Assembly (NCBI RefSeq): GCF_025822605.1 | Contig: NZ_JACKTY010000018.1 | Coordinates: forward strand, 141-64,140 | Direction: 5' to 3' | From: Mycolicibacterium komossense | GTDB taxonomy: Bacteria > Actinomycetota > Actinomycetes > Mycobacteriales > Mycobacteriaceae | Length of the DNA stretch: 64,000 nt | Shown: positions 44,727 through 52,596 of the stretch, piece after piece | Layout of the letters: each line of letters starts with the position of its first letter | Numbering within the stretch: position 1 is the stretch's first letter | Made by a program: the position numbers and the translations under genes | Notes under the pieces: model-generated | The model's database searches: none | Told to the model about the DNA's origin: nothing | The model's input: only the letters and a program-made list of their open reading frames with translations

Positions 44727-45899
44727 ATGCTTGTGGGTGCTGAATCCAGTTTTGCTGCGCTGTGCGCCAATGAACCCGAGCTGTCGGTGTTGCGAGCGTC
44801 GATACGCGATTTCGTGGCCGCCGACCGTGCCGAATTCGGCTGGCAGCCGGCGGTCGACGCCTGGCTTTCCCAGTGGGACGCAGACTTCAGCGCCCGGCTG
44901 GGCGGTGCGGGTTTCCTCGGGCTGACCATCCCCACCGAGTATGGGGGGCACGGGCTGGGCCATCTGCACCGCTACGTGGTGACCGAAGAGCTGCTGCTGG
45001 CCGGGGCGCCGGTGGCCGCGCACTGGTTCGCCGACCGGCAGGTAGCCCCGGGACTGTTGGCCTACGGCACCGAGGAGCAGCGCCGACGGATTCTCCCTGA
45101 GATCACCGCGGGCCGGTTCTTCTCCGCCATCGGTATGAGCGAACCGCAGGCCGGCTCTGATCTGGCCGCCGCCACCACGCGCGCCGTAGCAACCGACGGC
45201 GGCTGGATCCTCAACGGCCGCAAGGTCTGGAGCAGTGGCGCGCATCTGGCGCACGCGATCGTGGTACTGGCCCGCAGCACCCCGCTGGACACCGAGCATC
45301 GACATGCCGGCTTCAGCCAGTTCCTGGTGCCGCTGGATGCCGACGGGGTGTCCGTCGAGCCGATCGTGATGATGGACGGCGGCCACCACTTCAACGAGAC
45401 GACCTTCACCGACGTGTTCGTGGCCGACTCCGAGGTGATCGGCAAGATCGGCGACGGTTGGCATCAGGTCACCGCGGAGTTGTCGTTCGAACGCAGCGGG
45501 CCGGAACGGATCCTCTCGACGGCCCCGCTGATCCTCGGCCTCATCCGTGCGCTGTCGCAGCAGGCCGTCGACGAGCGCACGGCCGCCGAGGTGGGTGATC
45601 TCGTCGCCCGGCTGATCTCGCTGCGCCAGTTGTCGGTGTCGGTGGCCCGCGCGCTCACCGCAGGTGAGTCGGCAGCCAACCAGGCGGCCCTGGTGAAGGA
45701 TCTCGGCACCCGGTTCGAACAAGACTCGGTGGTGCTCGTCGCCGATCTGCTGGACTATGTCGACGCCAATTCGGCTGCGCAGCCGGCCTTACGCGCGATG
45801 CTCGCCACCGCGCGAGCGCATTCACCGGCATTCACATTGCGTGGCGGGACCAACGAGGTGCTGCGTGGTGTGATCGCGAGAGGGATGGGGTTGCGATGA
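44727..45899 (+). CDS. Acyl-CoA dehydrogenase, FAD-binding/catalytic-type subunit
   Basis: This 390-residue acyl-CoA dehydrogenase contains FFSAIGMSEPQAGSDLAAATTRA, the flavin-contact WILNGRKVWSSGA, and a C-terminal LRGGTNEVLRGVIARGMGL with the usual catalytic Glu position. GAGGAC precedes ATG 44727. It is followed by two 32-bp mini-ORF repeats and a second dehydrogenase gene. Paired FadE genes in mycobacteria often make alpha2-beta2 enzymes for sterol side-chain or ring-derived CoA esters, so this is likely one subunit of such a complex. Confidence 0.87.
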   Translation: MLVGAESSFAALCANEPELSVLRASIRDFVAADRAEFGWQPAVDAWLSQWDADFSARLGGAGFLGLTIPTEYGGHGLGHLHRYVVTEELLLAGAPVAAHWFADRQVAPGLLAYGTEEQRRRILPEITAGRFFSAIGMSEPQAGSDLAAATTRAVATDGGWILNGRKVWSSGAHLAHAIVVLARSTPLDTEHRHAGFSQFLVPLDADGVSVEPIVMMDGGHHFNETTFTDVFVADSEVIGKIGDGWHQVTAELSFERSGPERILSTAPLILGLIRALSQQAVDERTAAEVGDLVARLISLRQLSVSVARALTAGESAANQAALVKDLGTRFEQDSVVLVADLLDYVDANSAAQPALRAMLATARAHSPAFTLRGGTNEVLRGVIARGMGLR

Positions 45900-45962
45900 G
45901 CGCCTGCGCGAAGAGCGGAAAAGCCAGATGAGCGCCTGCGCGAAGAGCGGAAAAGCCAGATG
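45896..45962 (+). repeat. Tandem 32-bp repeat encoding two chained mini-ORFs
   Basis: Two identical 32-bp units (45896-45927 and 45928-45959) lie between the paired dehydrogenase genes. Each unit starts with ATG and encodes MSACAKSGKAR, with its TGA overlapping the next ATG as ATGA. The series is gene 1 stop / mini-ORF 1 / mini-ORF 2 / gene 2 start, all with ATGA junctions. The layout resembles interspersed repeat units that preserve translational coupling inside operons. Confidence 0.85.
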
Positions 45963-47045
45963 AGCGACGTATTGGCCGGCGGTGTCTTCGCCGGGTCCAC
46001 CGGTGACGACGACACCGCCGACCTTCGCGCCCTCGTCGACGACATCGGCTCCAGGTCCTTCGAGGCACGGCTGGGCCGGCGCGGCCTGCCCGAGAAGTTC
46101 GACGACACCGCATGGGGCAACCTGGAAGACACCGGACTGACCCGGCTCACCACCACGCCGGATCTCGGTGCGGGCCCGATCGAGTCGGCAGTTCTGTTGC
46201 GCGGGTTGGCCCGTCATGCCGTCGCGGCACCGATCGCGGAGACAGACCTGCTGGCCGCGTGGCTGGCCGCCGAGGCCGGCGTCGAGGTTTCCGAAACGGG
46301 TCCCCTGACGGTGGTGGTCGCCGACGCCACGGTGACCGACGGCCGGGTGATCGGCTCCGCTGCGCGGGTGCCGTGGACGCGCGCCGCTTCCACGGTGGTG
46401 CTGGCAATCCCGATCGACGACGGACTTCTCGTCGGCGCCGCCCGTCCGGACGACCTGACCATCACCGACGGCTGCAACCTCGGCGGAGAGCCGCGCGACG
46501 ATATCGAGTTCGAGCTGTTCGCCGAGGACTTTCTCCCGGTGGGACCAGTGGCGGCCAAGGAACTGACGCGGCGCGGAGCATGGGCGCGATGCGTGCAGAT
46601 CATCGGCGCGCTCGACGCGGCGGCAGAGCTGTCGGTGGCCTACACCAGGGACCGGGTGCAGTTCGGCCGTCCCCTGAGTAAGTTCCAGGCCGTGCAGCAT
46701 TCCCTGGCCGGGCTGGCTGGCGAGATTGAACGAGCCAGGGCCGCAACAACTCTGGCGGTGATGGCGGCCGCCGATCACGGCTTCGCGGCGCCCCAGACCG
46801 ACTACGCGGTGACCGTGGCGAAAGTGGTACTCGGTCGCGTGGTGCCCGTCGTCAACACCATCGCGCATCAGTTGCACGGTGCGATCGGGGTGACCATCGA
46901 GCACCAGTTGTGGTCGTCGACGAACCGCGCACACAGTTGGATCGACGAGTTCGGCAGCACCGGGCACTACGCACGCCGCCTCGGACGAGCCGCTCTCGAC
47001 GCGCCCGACGGCGAACTGTGGGACGTCCTGACCGGAGCGCGTTAG
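45960..47045 (+). CDS. Acyl-CoA dehydrogenase, second (non-catalytic-type) subunit
   Basis: This 361-residue acyl-CoA dehydrogenase homologue begins MSDVLAGGVFAGSTGDDD. The C-terminal domain is recognisable (AAELSVAYTRDRVQFGRPLSKFQAVQHSLAGLAGEIERA and QLHGAIGVTIEHQLW), but the middle flavin-contact motif is degenerate and the GGTNE-type Glu segment is missing from the end. It most likely forms a heteromer with the upstream FadE. The start ATG is the third in the ATGA chain. It overlaps the nat gene by 4 bp. Confidence 0.83.
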   Translation: MSDVLAGGVFAGSTGDDDTADLRALVDDIGSRSFEARLGRRGLPEKFDDTAWGNLEDTGLTRLTTTPDLGAGPIESAVLLRGLARHAVAAPIAETDLLAAWLAAEAGVEVSETGPLTVVVADATVTDGRVIGSAARVPWTRAASTVVLAIPIDDGLLVGAARPDDLTITDGCNLGGEPRDDIEFELFAEDFLPVGPVAAKELTRRGAWARCVQIIGALDAAAELSVAYTRDRVQFGRPLSKFQAVQHSLAGLAGEIERARAATTLAVMAAADHGFAAPQTDYAVTVAKVVLGRVVPVVNTIAHQLHGAIGVTIEHQLWSSTNRAHSWIDEFGSTGHYARRLGRAALDAPDGELWDVLTGAR

Positions 47046-47881
47046 GAATCCAGTACCTCGGTGATGCGGGCATGCACGTCGCCGATACCGCCGACGTCGA
47101 TGCCGAACCGGTTCATCAGCACATCCAGCACCTGAGCGGCATTGTCGAGCCGAGTCTTCTCCGTGGGCCCGTCCCGGTGGTGGACAGTCAGGTTGCGGCC
47201 CCGCAGATTCCAGCGGGCGGCCGCGGTGATCAGCGACGCACTCAGCCCCACCACGAACGTCGACTCCGGGTAGGTCGACACATACCAGCTGCCCAGCTGC
47301 AGATCGATCTGCAGCCGCGGTTGGTCGGTGAAGGTATACAGCGCGCGCCACTCGTCACGGATCGACGCCTCCAGCACATACCCGTCGGCCGGACCGTTGC
47401 CGTATCGGCGTAACCGGTAGGGCTCATGACGGGTTTGTTGAATCTCGTCGGCCACCAACCGGATTGGCGAAGTCAGCGTCTGCCCGCCGAACCCGACGTC
47501 GACCAGGTAGCGCTCGGAGTCGCCGGGAGGGCGCACCGCCAGCACCTGATGGGTCTCCGCCGGCGGCGGACCGTCGAGCCACACCTGGTTGCGCCATACC
47601 ACCCGGCCGGTCAACCGCTCGACTTCGAATCCCAAGTCCGCCAGCACATATCCGAGCAGCCCGTTGTGCTCGTAGCAGTAGCCGCCGCGACGTCTGCGTA
47701 CCATCTTGTCGACCAGAGCGTCAACGCTCAGATCGGCGACCGGGATGCCCATCAGGGGGTCGAGGTTCTCGAACGGGATGTGCTCGCCGTGTGCGGTGAC
47801 CAGTGCCGCCAGGGTGTCTGTCGTCGGATCGGTCGGCCCGGTGTATTCGATACGGGTGAAATAGCCCGTCAGGTCCGCCAT
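47042..47881 (-). CDS. nat: Arylamine N-acetyltransferase
   Basis: This 279-residue NAT transfers acyl groups from CoA to arylamines or hydrazines. The catalytic triad is intact: Cys69 in RRGGYCYEHN, His111 in AETHQVLAV and Asp128 in YLVDVGFGG. ATG 47881 (MADLTGYFTRIEY) matches the family start. In M. tuberculosis the nat gene lies in the hsa sterol-ring cluster; here it is convergent with the FadE pair and beside echA1, close to KstR boxes. Confidence 0.93.
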   Translation of the reverse strand: MADLTGYFTRIEYTGPTDPTTDTLAALVTAHGEHIPFENLDPLMGIPVADLSVDALVDKMVRRRRGGYCYEHNGLLGYVLADLGFEVERLTGRVVWRNQVWLDGPPPAETHQVLAVRPPGDSERYLVDVGFGGQTLTSPIRLVADEIQQTRHEPYRLRRYGNGPADGYVLEASIRDEWRALYTFTDQPRLQIDLQLGSWYVSTYPESTFVVGLSASLITAAARWNLRGRNLTVHHRDGPTEKTRLDNAAQVLDVLMNRFGIDVGGIGDVHARITEVLDS

Positions 47882-47946
47882 GGGTACATGGTGCCGCCTC
47901 AAGTCGGGTTGAGGTCAAGCCATTTTTGGCGGTCGCAGCTGACCGC

Positions 47947-48723
47947 CTACGTGCCCGTCCACTTCGGCGGGCGCTTCTCGGCGAAGGCCACCGCACCTTC
48001 GGTGGCGTCCTTGGACGCGAACACCGGCATCAGGATCTTGATCTGCTCTTTCCACTGCTCTTCGGGCGACCAGTTGCGCGACTCGACGATGATCCGCTTG
48101 GTCGCGGCGACGGCCAGTGGTCCGTTGGCGGTGATCTTCTCCGCCAGCGCCAGAGCCGCATCGAGCGCGCCGCCCGGTTCGGCCAGCACATTGACCAGGC
48201 CCAGCTCGTAGGCGCGCGCGGCGGGTAGGTTGTCGCCGGTCAGCGCCAGCTCCATTGCGACGGCATACGGGATGCGCTGCGGCAGCCGCAGCAGGCCGCC
48301 ACCGCCGGCGACCAGGCCGCGCTTGACCTCGGGAATGCCGAACGCGGCGTCTTTGGCGGCGACGATCAGGTCAGTGGCGAGCGCAACCTCGGTGCCACCG
48401 GCCAGCGCATAGCCTTCGACCGCGGCGATCAGCGGTTTGACCGGCGGGCGCTCGGTGAAGCCCAGCCCGCGGCCTTCGATATCGCAGCGCTCACCCCGGG
48501 CGAAAGCCTTGAGGTCCATTCCGGCGCAGAACGAGCCGCCGGCCCCCGTCAACACAGCAACCGAGAGGTCCGGATCAGCGTCGAGCCGGTCCATCGCGTC
48601 GGCCAGTCCCTGGCTGACCGCTTTGTTCACCGAGTTCTTGGCTTTGGGCCTGTTGATGGTGATGACCAGGATCCGGTCACGCTGCTCGACGAGGACTTCG
48701 GATTCTGCCGCTTCTTCGCTCAC
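47947..48723 (-). CDS. echA1: Enoyl-CoA hydratase EchA1-like
   Basis: This 258-residue crotonase-family enzyme hydrates enoyl-CoA. Landmarks are VITINRPKAKNSVNKAVSQGLADAM, the oxyanion-hole segments GAGGSFCAGMDLKAF and AVEGYALAGGTEVALATD, and PEVKRGLVAGGGGLLRLPQRI. It matches Rv0222 by sequence style and by the nearby lipC/WS-DGAT pair. GTG 48723 has TACGAT 6 nt upstream (leaderless). It is divergent from the acyltransferase-FadD-hydrolase cassette. Confidence 0.9.
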   Translation of the reverse strand: MSEEAAESEVLVEQRDRILVITINRPKAKNSVNKAVSQGLADAMDRLDADPDLSVAVLTGAGGSFCAGMDLKAFARGERCDIEGRGLGFTERPPVKPLIAAVEGYALAGGTEVALATDLIVAAKDAAFGIPEVKRGLVAGGGGLLRLPQRIPYAVAMELALTGDNLPAARAYELGLVNVLAEPGGALDAALALAEKITANGPLAVAATKRIIVESRNWSPEEQWKEQIKILMPVFASKDATEGAVAFAEKRPPKWTGT

Positions 48724-48800
48724 GCGCACATCGTAAACCGCACAGTAAGACTGACGGGATCCGACCCGAACCCGGCGTTCCCGCAAACCAGCACCCTCGG

Positions 48801-48827
48801 TACGATACAAAACTAGAACACGTTTCA
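48801..48827 (+). promoter_or_regulatory. -10 and perfect KstR operator of the acyltransferase cassette
   Basis: TAGAACACGTTTCA (48814-48827) matches the KstR consensus TNNAACNNGTTNNA at every defined base. TACGAT (48801-48806) is the likely -10, so the box covers the expected start site, ideal for repression. GTG 48845 follows 17 bp later with AAGGGGG. KstR should therefore control this cassette and possibly the divergent echA1. Confidence 0.78.
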
Positions 48828-48844
48828 ATCCGCAAGGGGGCCCC

Positions 48845-49663
48845 GTGGAACCGAGCGACGTGGACATCACCGAGACCGCGGGGGCGGTCACGAAGTGGGA
48901 TCCGGGCCTGACCGAACGGGTGATGGGCCTGCTCCGACCGGTGATCAAAGGCTGGCACCGATCCGAGGTCCGCGGCCTGGAGTCCTTCCCGCCGGGCGGC
49001 GCACTGGTGGTGTCCAACCACTCCGGGGGCCTGTTCGCGATGGATGTGCCGGTGTTCGCCACCGGGTTCTACGACTATTTCGGCTACGACCGCCCCGTCT
49101 ACACACTGAGCTTCGACCTGATCTTCACCGGACCGACCGCGGACTTCTTCCGCAAAACCGGGTTCATTCCGGCCAACCACGAGAACGCCGACGAGGCACT
49201 GCGCACCGGGGGCGTCGTCGTGGTCTTCCCCGGCGGCGACTACGACGTCTACCGGCCCACCACTGCCAGGAACAAGATCGACTTCGGCGGCCGCACCGGG
49301 TACGTCCGAGCGGCGCTCAACGCCGGCGTCCCCATCGTGCCGACGGTGGGCATCGGTGGCCAGGAGAGTCAGATCTACCTGACCCGCGGCACCGGCGTGG
49401 CCAAGCTGCTGCGCCTCGACAAGCTGCTGCGCGCCAAGATTCTGCCGGTGTCGATCGGCTTCCCGTTCGGTCTCTCGGCAGTGCTCCCGGTGAACGTGCC
49501 GCTGCCAACCAAGATCGTGCAGCAGGTGCTGGAGCCCATCGACATCGTCGCCGAGTTCGGCGAAGACCCCGATATCGACGAGGTCGACGCGCACGTACGG
49601 TATGTGATGCAGAAGGCACTCGATCAGTTGGCCAAAGAGCGCCGGCTACCCGTGATCGGATAG
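48845..49663 (+). CDS. PlsC-like lysophospholipid/phosphate acyltransferase
   Basis: This 272-residue acyltransferase belongs to the LPLAT group that in mycobacteria carries NHSGG in place of the standard NHxxxxD: LVVSNHSGGLFAMD, then FRKTGFIPANHENA, then VVVFPGGDYDVYRP and PIVPTVGIGGQE. It probably acylates a glycerol or glycolipid with acyl-CoA. GTG 48845 has AAGGGGG upstream. The FadD gene starts 5 bp after its stop. Confidence 0.85.
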   Translation: MEPSDVDITETAGAVTKWDPGLTERVMGLLRPVIKGWHRSEVRGLESFPPGGALVVSNHSGGLFAMDVPVFATGFYDYFGYDRPVYTLSFDLIFTGPTADFFRKTGFIPANHENADEALRTGGVVVVFPGGDYDVYRPTTARNKIDFGGRTGYVRAALNAGVPIVPTVGIGGQESQIYLTRGTGVAKLLRLDKLLRAKILPVSIGFPFGLSAVLPVNVPLPTKIVQQVLEPIDIVAEFGEDPDIDEVDAHVRYVMQKALDQLAKERRLPVIG

Positions 49664-49668
49664 CGCGA

Positions 49669-51303
49669 ATGCTCGGGATCCCCGGACTGGACCGGGCCGC
49701 CGCTGTCGGCGATCTGCTGGTGACCATGGTGCGCGCCGGAGTGATCGCACCTCTGCGACCCGATAAGTACCTGCGCATCATGTCCGCCGCACAGCGTGAG
49801 GGCCTGTCTGTCACAAGCGGTTTCGCAATGTCAGCGCAGCGCTGCCCGGATCGCGCAGCGTTGATCGACGAACTCGGCACGCTGACCTACGCCGAGATCG
49901 ACGCCCGCTCCGACGCACTGGCCGCCGGACTTCAGGGGTTGGACGGCGGCGCAGGCACCGTCGGGATCATGTGCCGCAACCATCGGGGCTTCGTCGAGTC
50001 GCTGGTCGCGGCCAACCGGATCGGCGCAAATGTCCTGCTGCTCAACACCTCTTTCGCCGGTCCTGCGCTGGCCGAGGTGGTCGAGCGTGAGGGCGTCGAC
50101 GTGGTGATCTACGACGAGGAATTCACTGCCACCGTCGATCGCGCTCTGGCCGACCGGGCGGACACCGTCCGGATCATCGCCTGGACCGACGCGCCTGACG
50201 CATACGACACGACTGTGGAGAAGTTGATCGCGGCCAACCGGGGCCGGCATCCAGCCAAGAGCGACAGTAGCGGCAAGCTGATCCTGCTGACCTCGGGTAC
50301 GACAGGAACACCCAAGGGCGCCAAGCATTCCGGCGGCGGTGTCGCTGAGCTGAAGGCGATCCTGTCTCGGACCCCGTGGCGCACCGAGAAGACCGTCGTC
50401 GTCGTCGCGCCGATGTTCCACGCGTGGGGGTTCTCGCAGTTGGTGTTCGCGGCCTCGATGGCTTGCACCGTCGTCACTCGGCGCAAATTCGATCCGGAGG
50501 CGACACTGGAACTGGTCGACCGCCATCAAGCCTATGGATTGTGTGTGGTTCCGGTGATGTTCGACCGGATCATGGCCCTGCCCGACGACGTCCGGCGCAA
50601 GTACAGCGGGCGCTCACTGCGATTCGCCAGCGCATCGGGTTCCCGGATGCACCCGGACGTCGTGGTCAAGTTCATGGACGAATTCGGCGACGTCATCTAC
50701 AACAACTACAACGCGACCGAGGCGGGCATGATCGCCACCGCGACGCCGGCGGATCTGCGCGCCGCACCCGATACCGCAGGAAAACCGGCGGAGGGTACCG
50801 ACATCCGGATCCTGGACGACGACTTCACGCAGGTGCCGACCGGCGAGGTCGGTGGCATCTACGTGCGCAACAGCTCGCAGTTCGACGGATACACCTCGGG
50901 GAACACAAGAGATTTCCACGACGGATACATGGCTTCGGGCGATGTTGGGTACCTGGATTCGGCGGGCCGGCTATTCGTCGTCGGCCGCGACGACGAGATG
51001 ATCGTCTCCGGTGGCGAGAATGTGTACCCGATCGAGGTGGAGAAGACGTTGATGACCCACGGCGATGTCGCCGAGGCCAGCGTGATCGGCGTCGAGGACG
51101 CGGATTACGGCGAACGCCTGGCCGCGTTCGTGGTCCTTCGCAGCGGTGGGAGTGCCTCCCCGGAAGTTCTCAAGCAGCACGTGCGCGATAACCTCGCGAA
51201 TTACAAAGTGCCGCGCAGCATTACGGTGCTCGACGAACTGCCCCGAAACAACACCGGCAAGGTGGCGCGTCGGGAACTGCAGGATCTGGCCCGTGATTCG
51301 TAA
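49669..51303 (+). CDS. Long-chain acyl-CoA synthetase (FadD12-like)
   Basis: This 544-residue adenylate-forming enzyme has the P-loop LLTSGTTGTPKGAKH, A5 NNYNATEAGMIAT, A8 GRDDEMIVSGGENVYPIEVE, and the catalytic Lys in LPRNNTGKVARRE. The N-terminal extension (LLVTMVRAGVIAPLRPDKYLRI) is shared by the FadD12 group. It would activate fatty acids for the upstream acyltransferase. The hydrolase gene starts inside its last codons (11-bp overlap). Confidence 0.9.
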   Translation: MLGIPGLDRAAAVGDLLVTMVRAGVIAPLRPDKYLRIMSAAQREGLSVTSGFAMSAQRCPDRAALIDELGTLTYAEIDARSDALAAGLQGLDGGAGTVGIMCRNHRGFVESLVAANRIGANVLLLNTSFAGPALAEVVEREGVDVVIYDEEFTATVDRALADRADTVRIIAWTDAPDAYDTTVEKLIAANRGRHPAKSDSSGKLILLTSGTTGTPKGAKHSGGGVAELKAILSRTPWRTEKTVVVVAPMFHAWGFSQLVFAASMACTVVTRRKFDPEATLELVDRHQAYGLCVVPVMFDRIMALPDDVRRKYSGRSLRFASASGSRMHPDVVVKFMDEFGDVIYNNYNATEAGMIATATPADLRAAPDTAGKPAEGTDIRILDDDFTQVPTGEVGGIYVRNSSQFDGYTSGNTRDFHDGYMASGDVGYLDSAGRLFVVGRDDEMIVSGGENVYPIEVEKTLMTHGDVAEASVIGVEDADYGERLAAFVVLRSGGSASPEVLKQHVRDNLANYKVPRSITVLDELPRNNTGKVARRELQDLARDS

Positions 51304-52537
51304 GCCGCGGCCGCTGCTGCGTGCGGTGGCAGAACTCCTGACGGCGGCCAACGGCGTGCGGCCACTCGCGCGTCAGGGCTATCTCACCATCCCGATCTTC
51401 TTCCTCGGCTGGCCGACCAGCGAGAACGCTCCGCTGCTGTTCACCGGGTCGGCGCTCGATGCCGCCCGCCGGGGACTGCGCGGTGACTTCGCCGGCCGCC
51501 AGGGCAAGGCCGCGCTGGCGCTGACCGCTACGGCGTGGGGCCTGTTGGGGCTCATCCACTTTCGCAATGTGAAGTCCGCCGAACCGTTGGAGGCCGGCCT
51601 GCGCGCGGCGCTCGGTGACGATTACGCGTCGGTCCAGGCCACTTCGCAACCGGCGGCCGCCGCTCGCCGCCGATCCGGCGTGTTGCGGACCGGGTGGTCT
51701 CGGCACCGCTACGTCACCCGGTCGAGCACCGTACGCTACGGCCCGCACGGCCGGGCCAACCTCGCCGATATCTGGCGGCGCAGCGACCTGCCGCTGGACG
51801 GAAAAGCGCCGGTGCTGCTGCAGGTTCCCGGCGGCGCTTGGGCTATCGGTATGCGCCGGCCGCAGGCGTACCCGTTGATGAGTGATCTCGCCGAACGCGG
51901 ATGGATCTGCGTCTCGATGGCCTACCGAGTCAGCCCGCGACACACCTGGCCCAACCACATCATCGACGTCAAACGCGCCCTGGCCTGGGTAAAGGAGAAC
52001 ATCGCGGACTACGGGGGTGACCCCGATTTCGTTGCCATCAGCGGCGGTTCGGCCGGCGGCCATTTGACGGCACTGGCAGCGCTGACTCCGAACGACCCGC
52101 AATACCAGCCCGGTTTCGAGGACGCGGACACTTCCGTGGTGGCTGCGGTCCCGGTATACGGCCGCTACGACTGGTTCACCGACGAAGGCACTGGCCGCCC
52201 GGAGTTCATCGCATTTCTGCAGAGATTCGTGGTGAAGAAACCGATCGCCCAGTTCCGACAGGAGTATCTCGACGCGTCCCCGATCACCCGGTTACGGCCC
52301 GATGCCCCACCGTTTTTCATCCTGCACGGCACCGACGATTCGATCATCCCGGTCGACGAGGGTCGAGCGTTCGCCAAGGCGCTGCGCGAGGTGTCGACGT
52401 CCCCGGTGGCCTATTCGGAAGCGCCATACGCCCAGCATGCGTTCGATTTCTTCGGCTCGCCGCGGGGGCACCACACCGCCGACGCGATCGAGCACTTCCT
52501 GTCCTGGGTGCATGCCACCCGCGGGCGAAAAGACTAG
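51293..52537 (+). CDS. Alpha/beta-hydrolase (HSL-type esterase, LipC-like)
   Basis: This 414-residue hydrolase of the hormone-sensitive-lipase type has QVPGGAWAIGMRRPQAYPLMS (oxyanion HGG-like), the nucleophile Ser in AISGGSAGGHLTALAAL, Asp in HGTDDSIIPVDEG and His in YAQHAFDFF. The N-terminal 130 residues are hydrophobic and probably membrane-associated. It is related to lipC elsewhere in the window and probably arose by duplication. GTG 51293 overlaps the fadD end, so the cassette is co-translated. Confidence 0.85.
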   Translation: MIRKPRPLLRAVAELLTAANGVRPLARQGYLTIPIFFLGWPTSENAPLLFTGSALDAARRGLRGDFAGRQGKAALALTATAWGLLGLIHFRNVKSAEPLEAGLRAALGDDYASVQATSQPAAAARRRSGVLRTGWSRHRYVTRSSTVRYGPHGRANLADIWRRSDLPLDGKAPVLLQVPGGAWAIGMRRPQAYPLMSDLAERGWICVSMAYRVSPRHTWPNHIIDVKRALAWVKENIADYGGDPDFVAISGGSAGGHLTALAALTPNDPQYQPGFEDADTSVVAAVPVYGRYDWFTDEGTGRPEFIAFLQRFVVKKPIAQFRQEYLDASPITRLRPDAPPFFILHGTDDSIIPVDEGRAFAKALREVSTSPVAYSEAPYAQHAFDFFGSPRGHHTADAIEHFLSWVHATRGRKD

Positions 52538-52596
52538 TTCCGGTTGCCTCGCTCCTAATCTGTCTCGTCCCTCGGCAGAATCGGTCGGCTCGGCAG

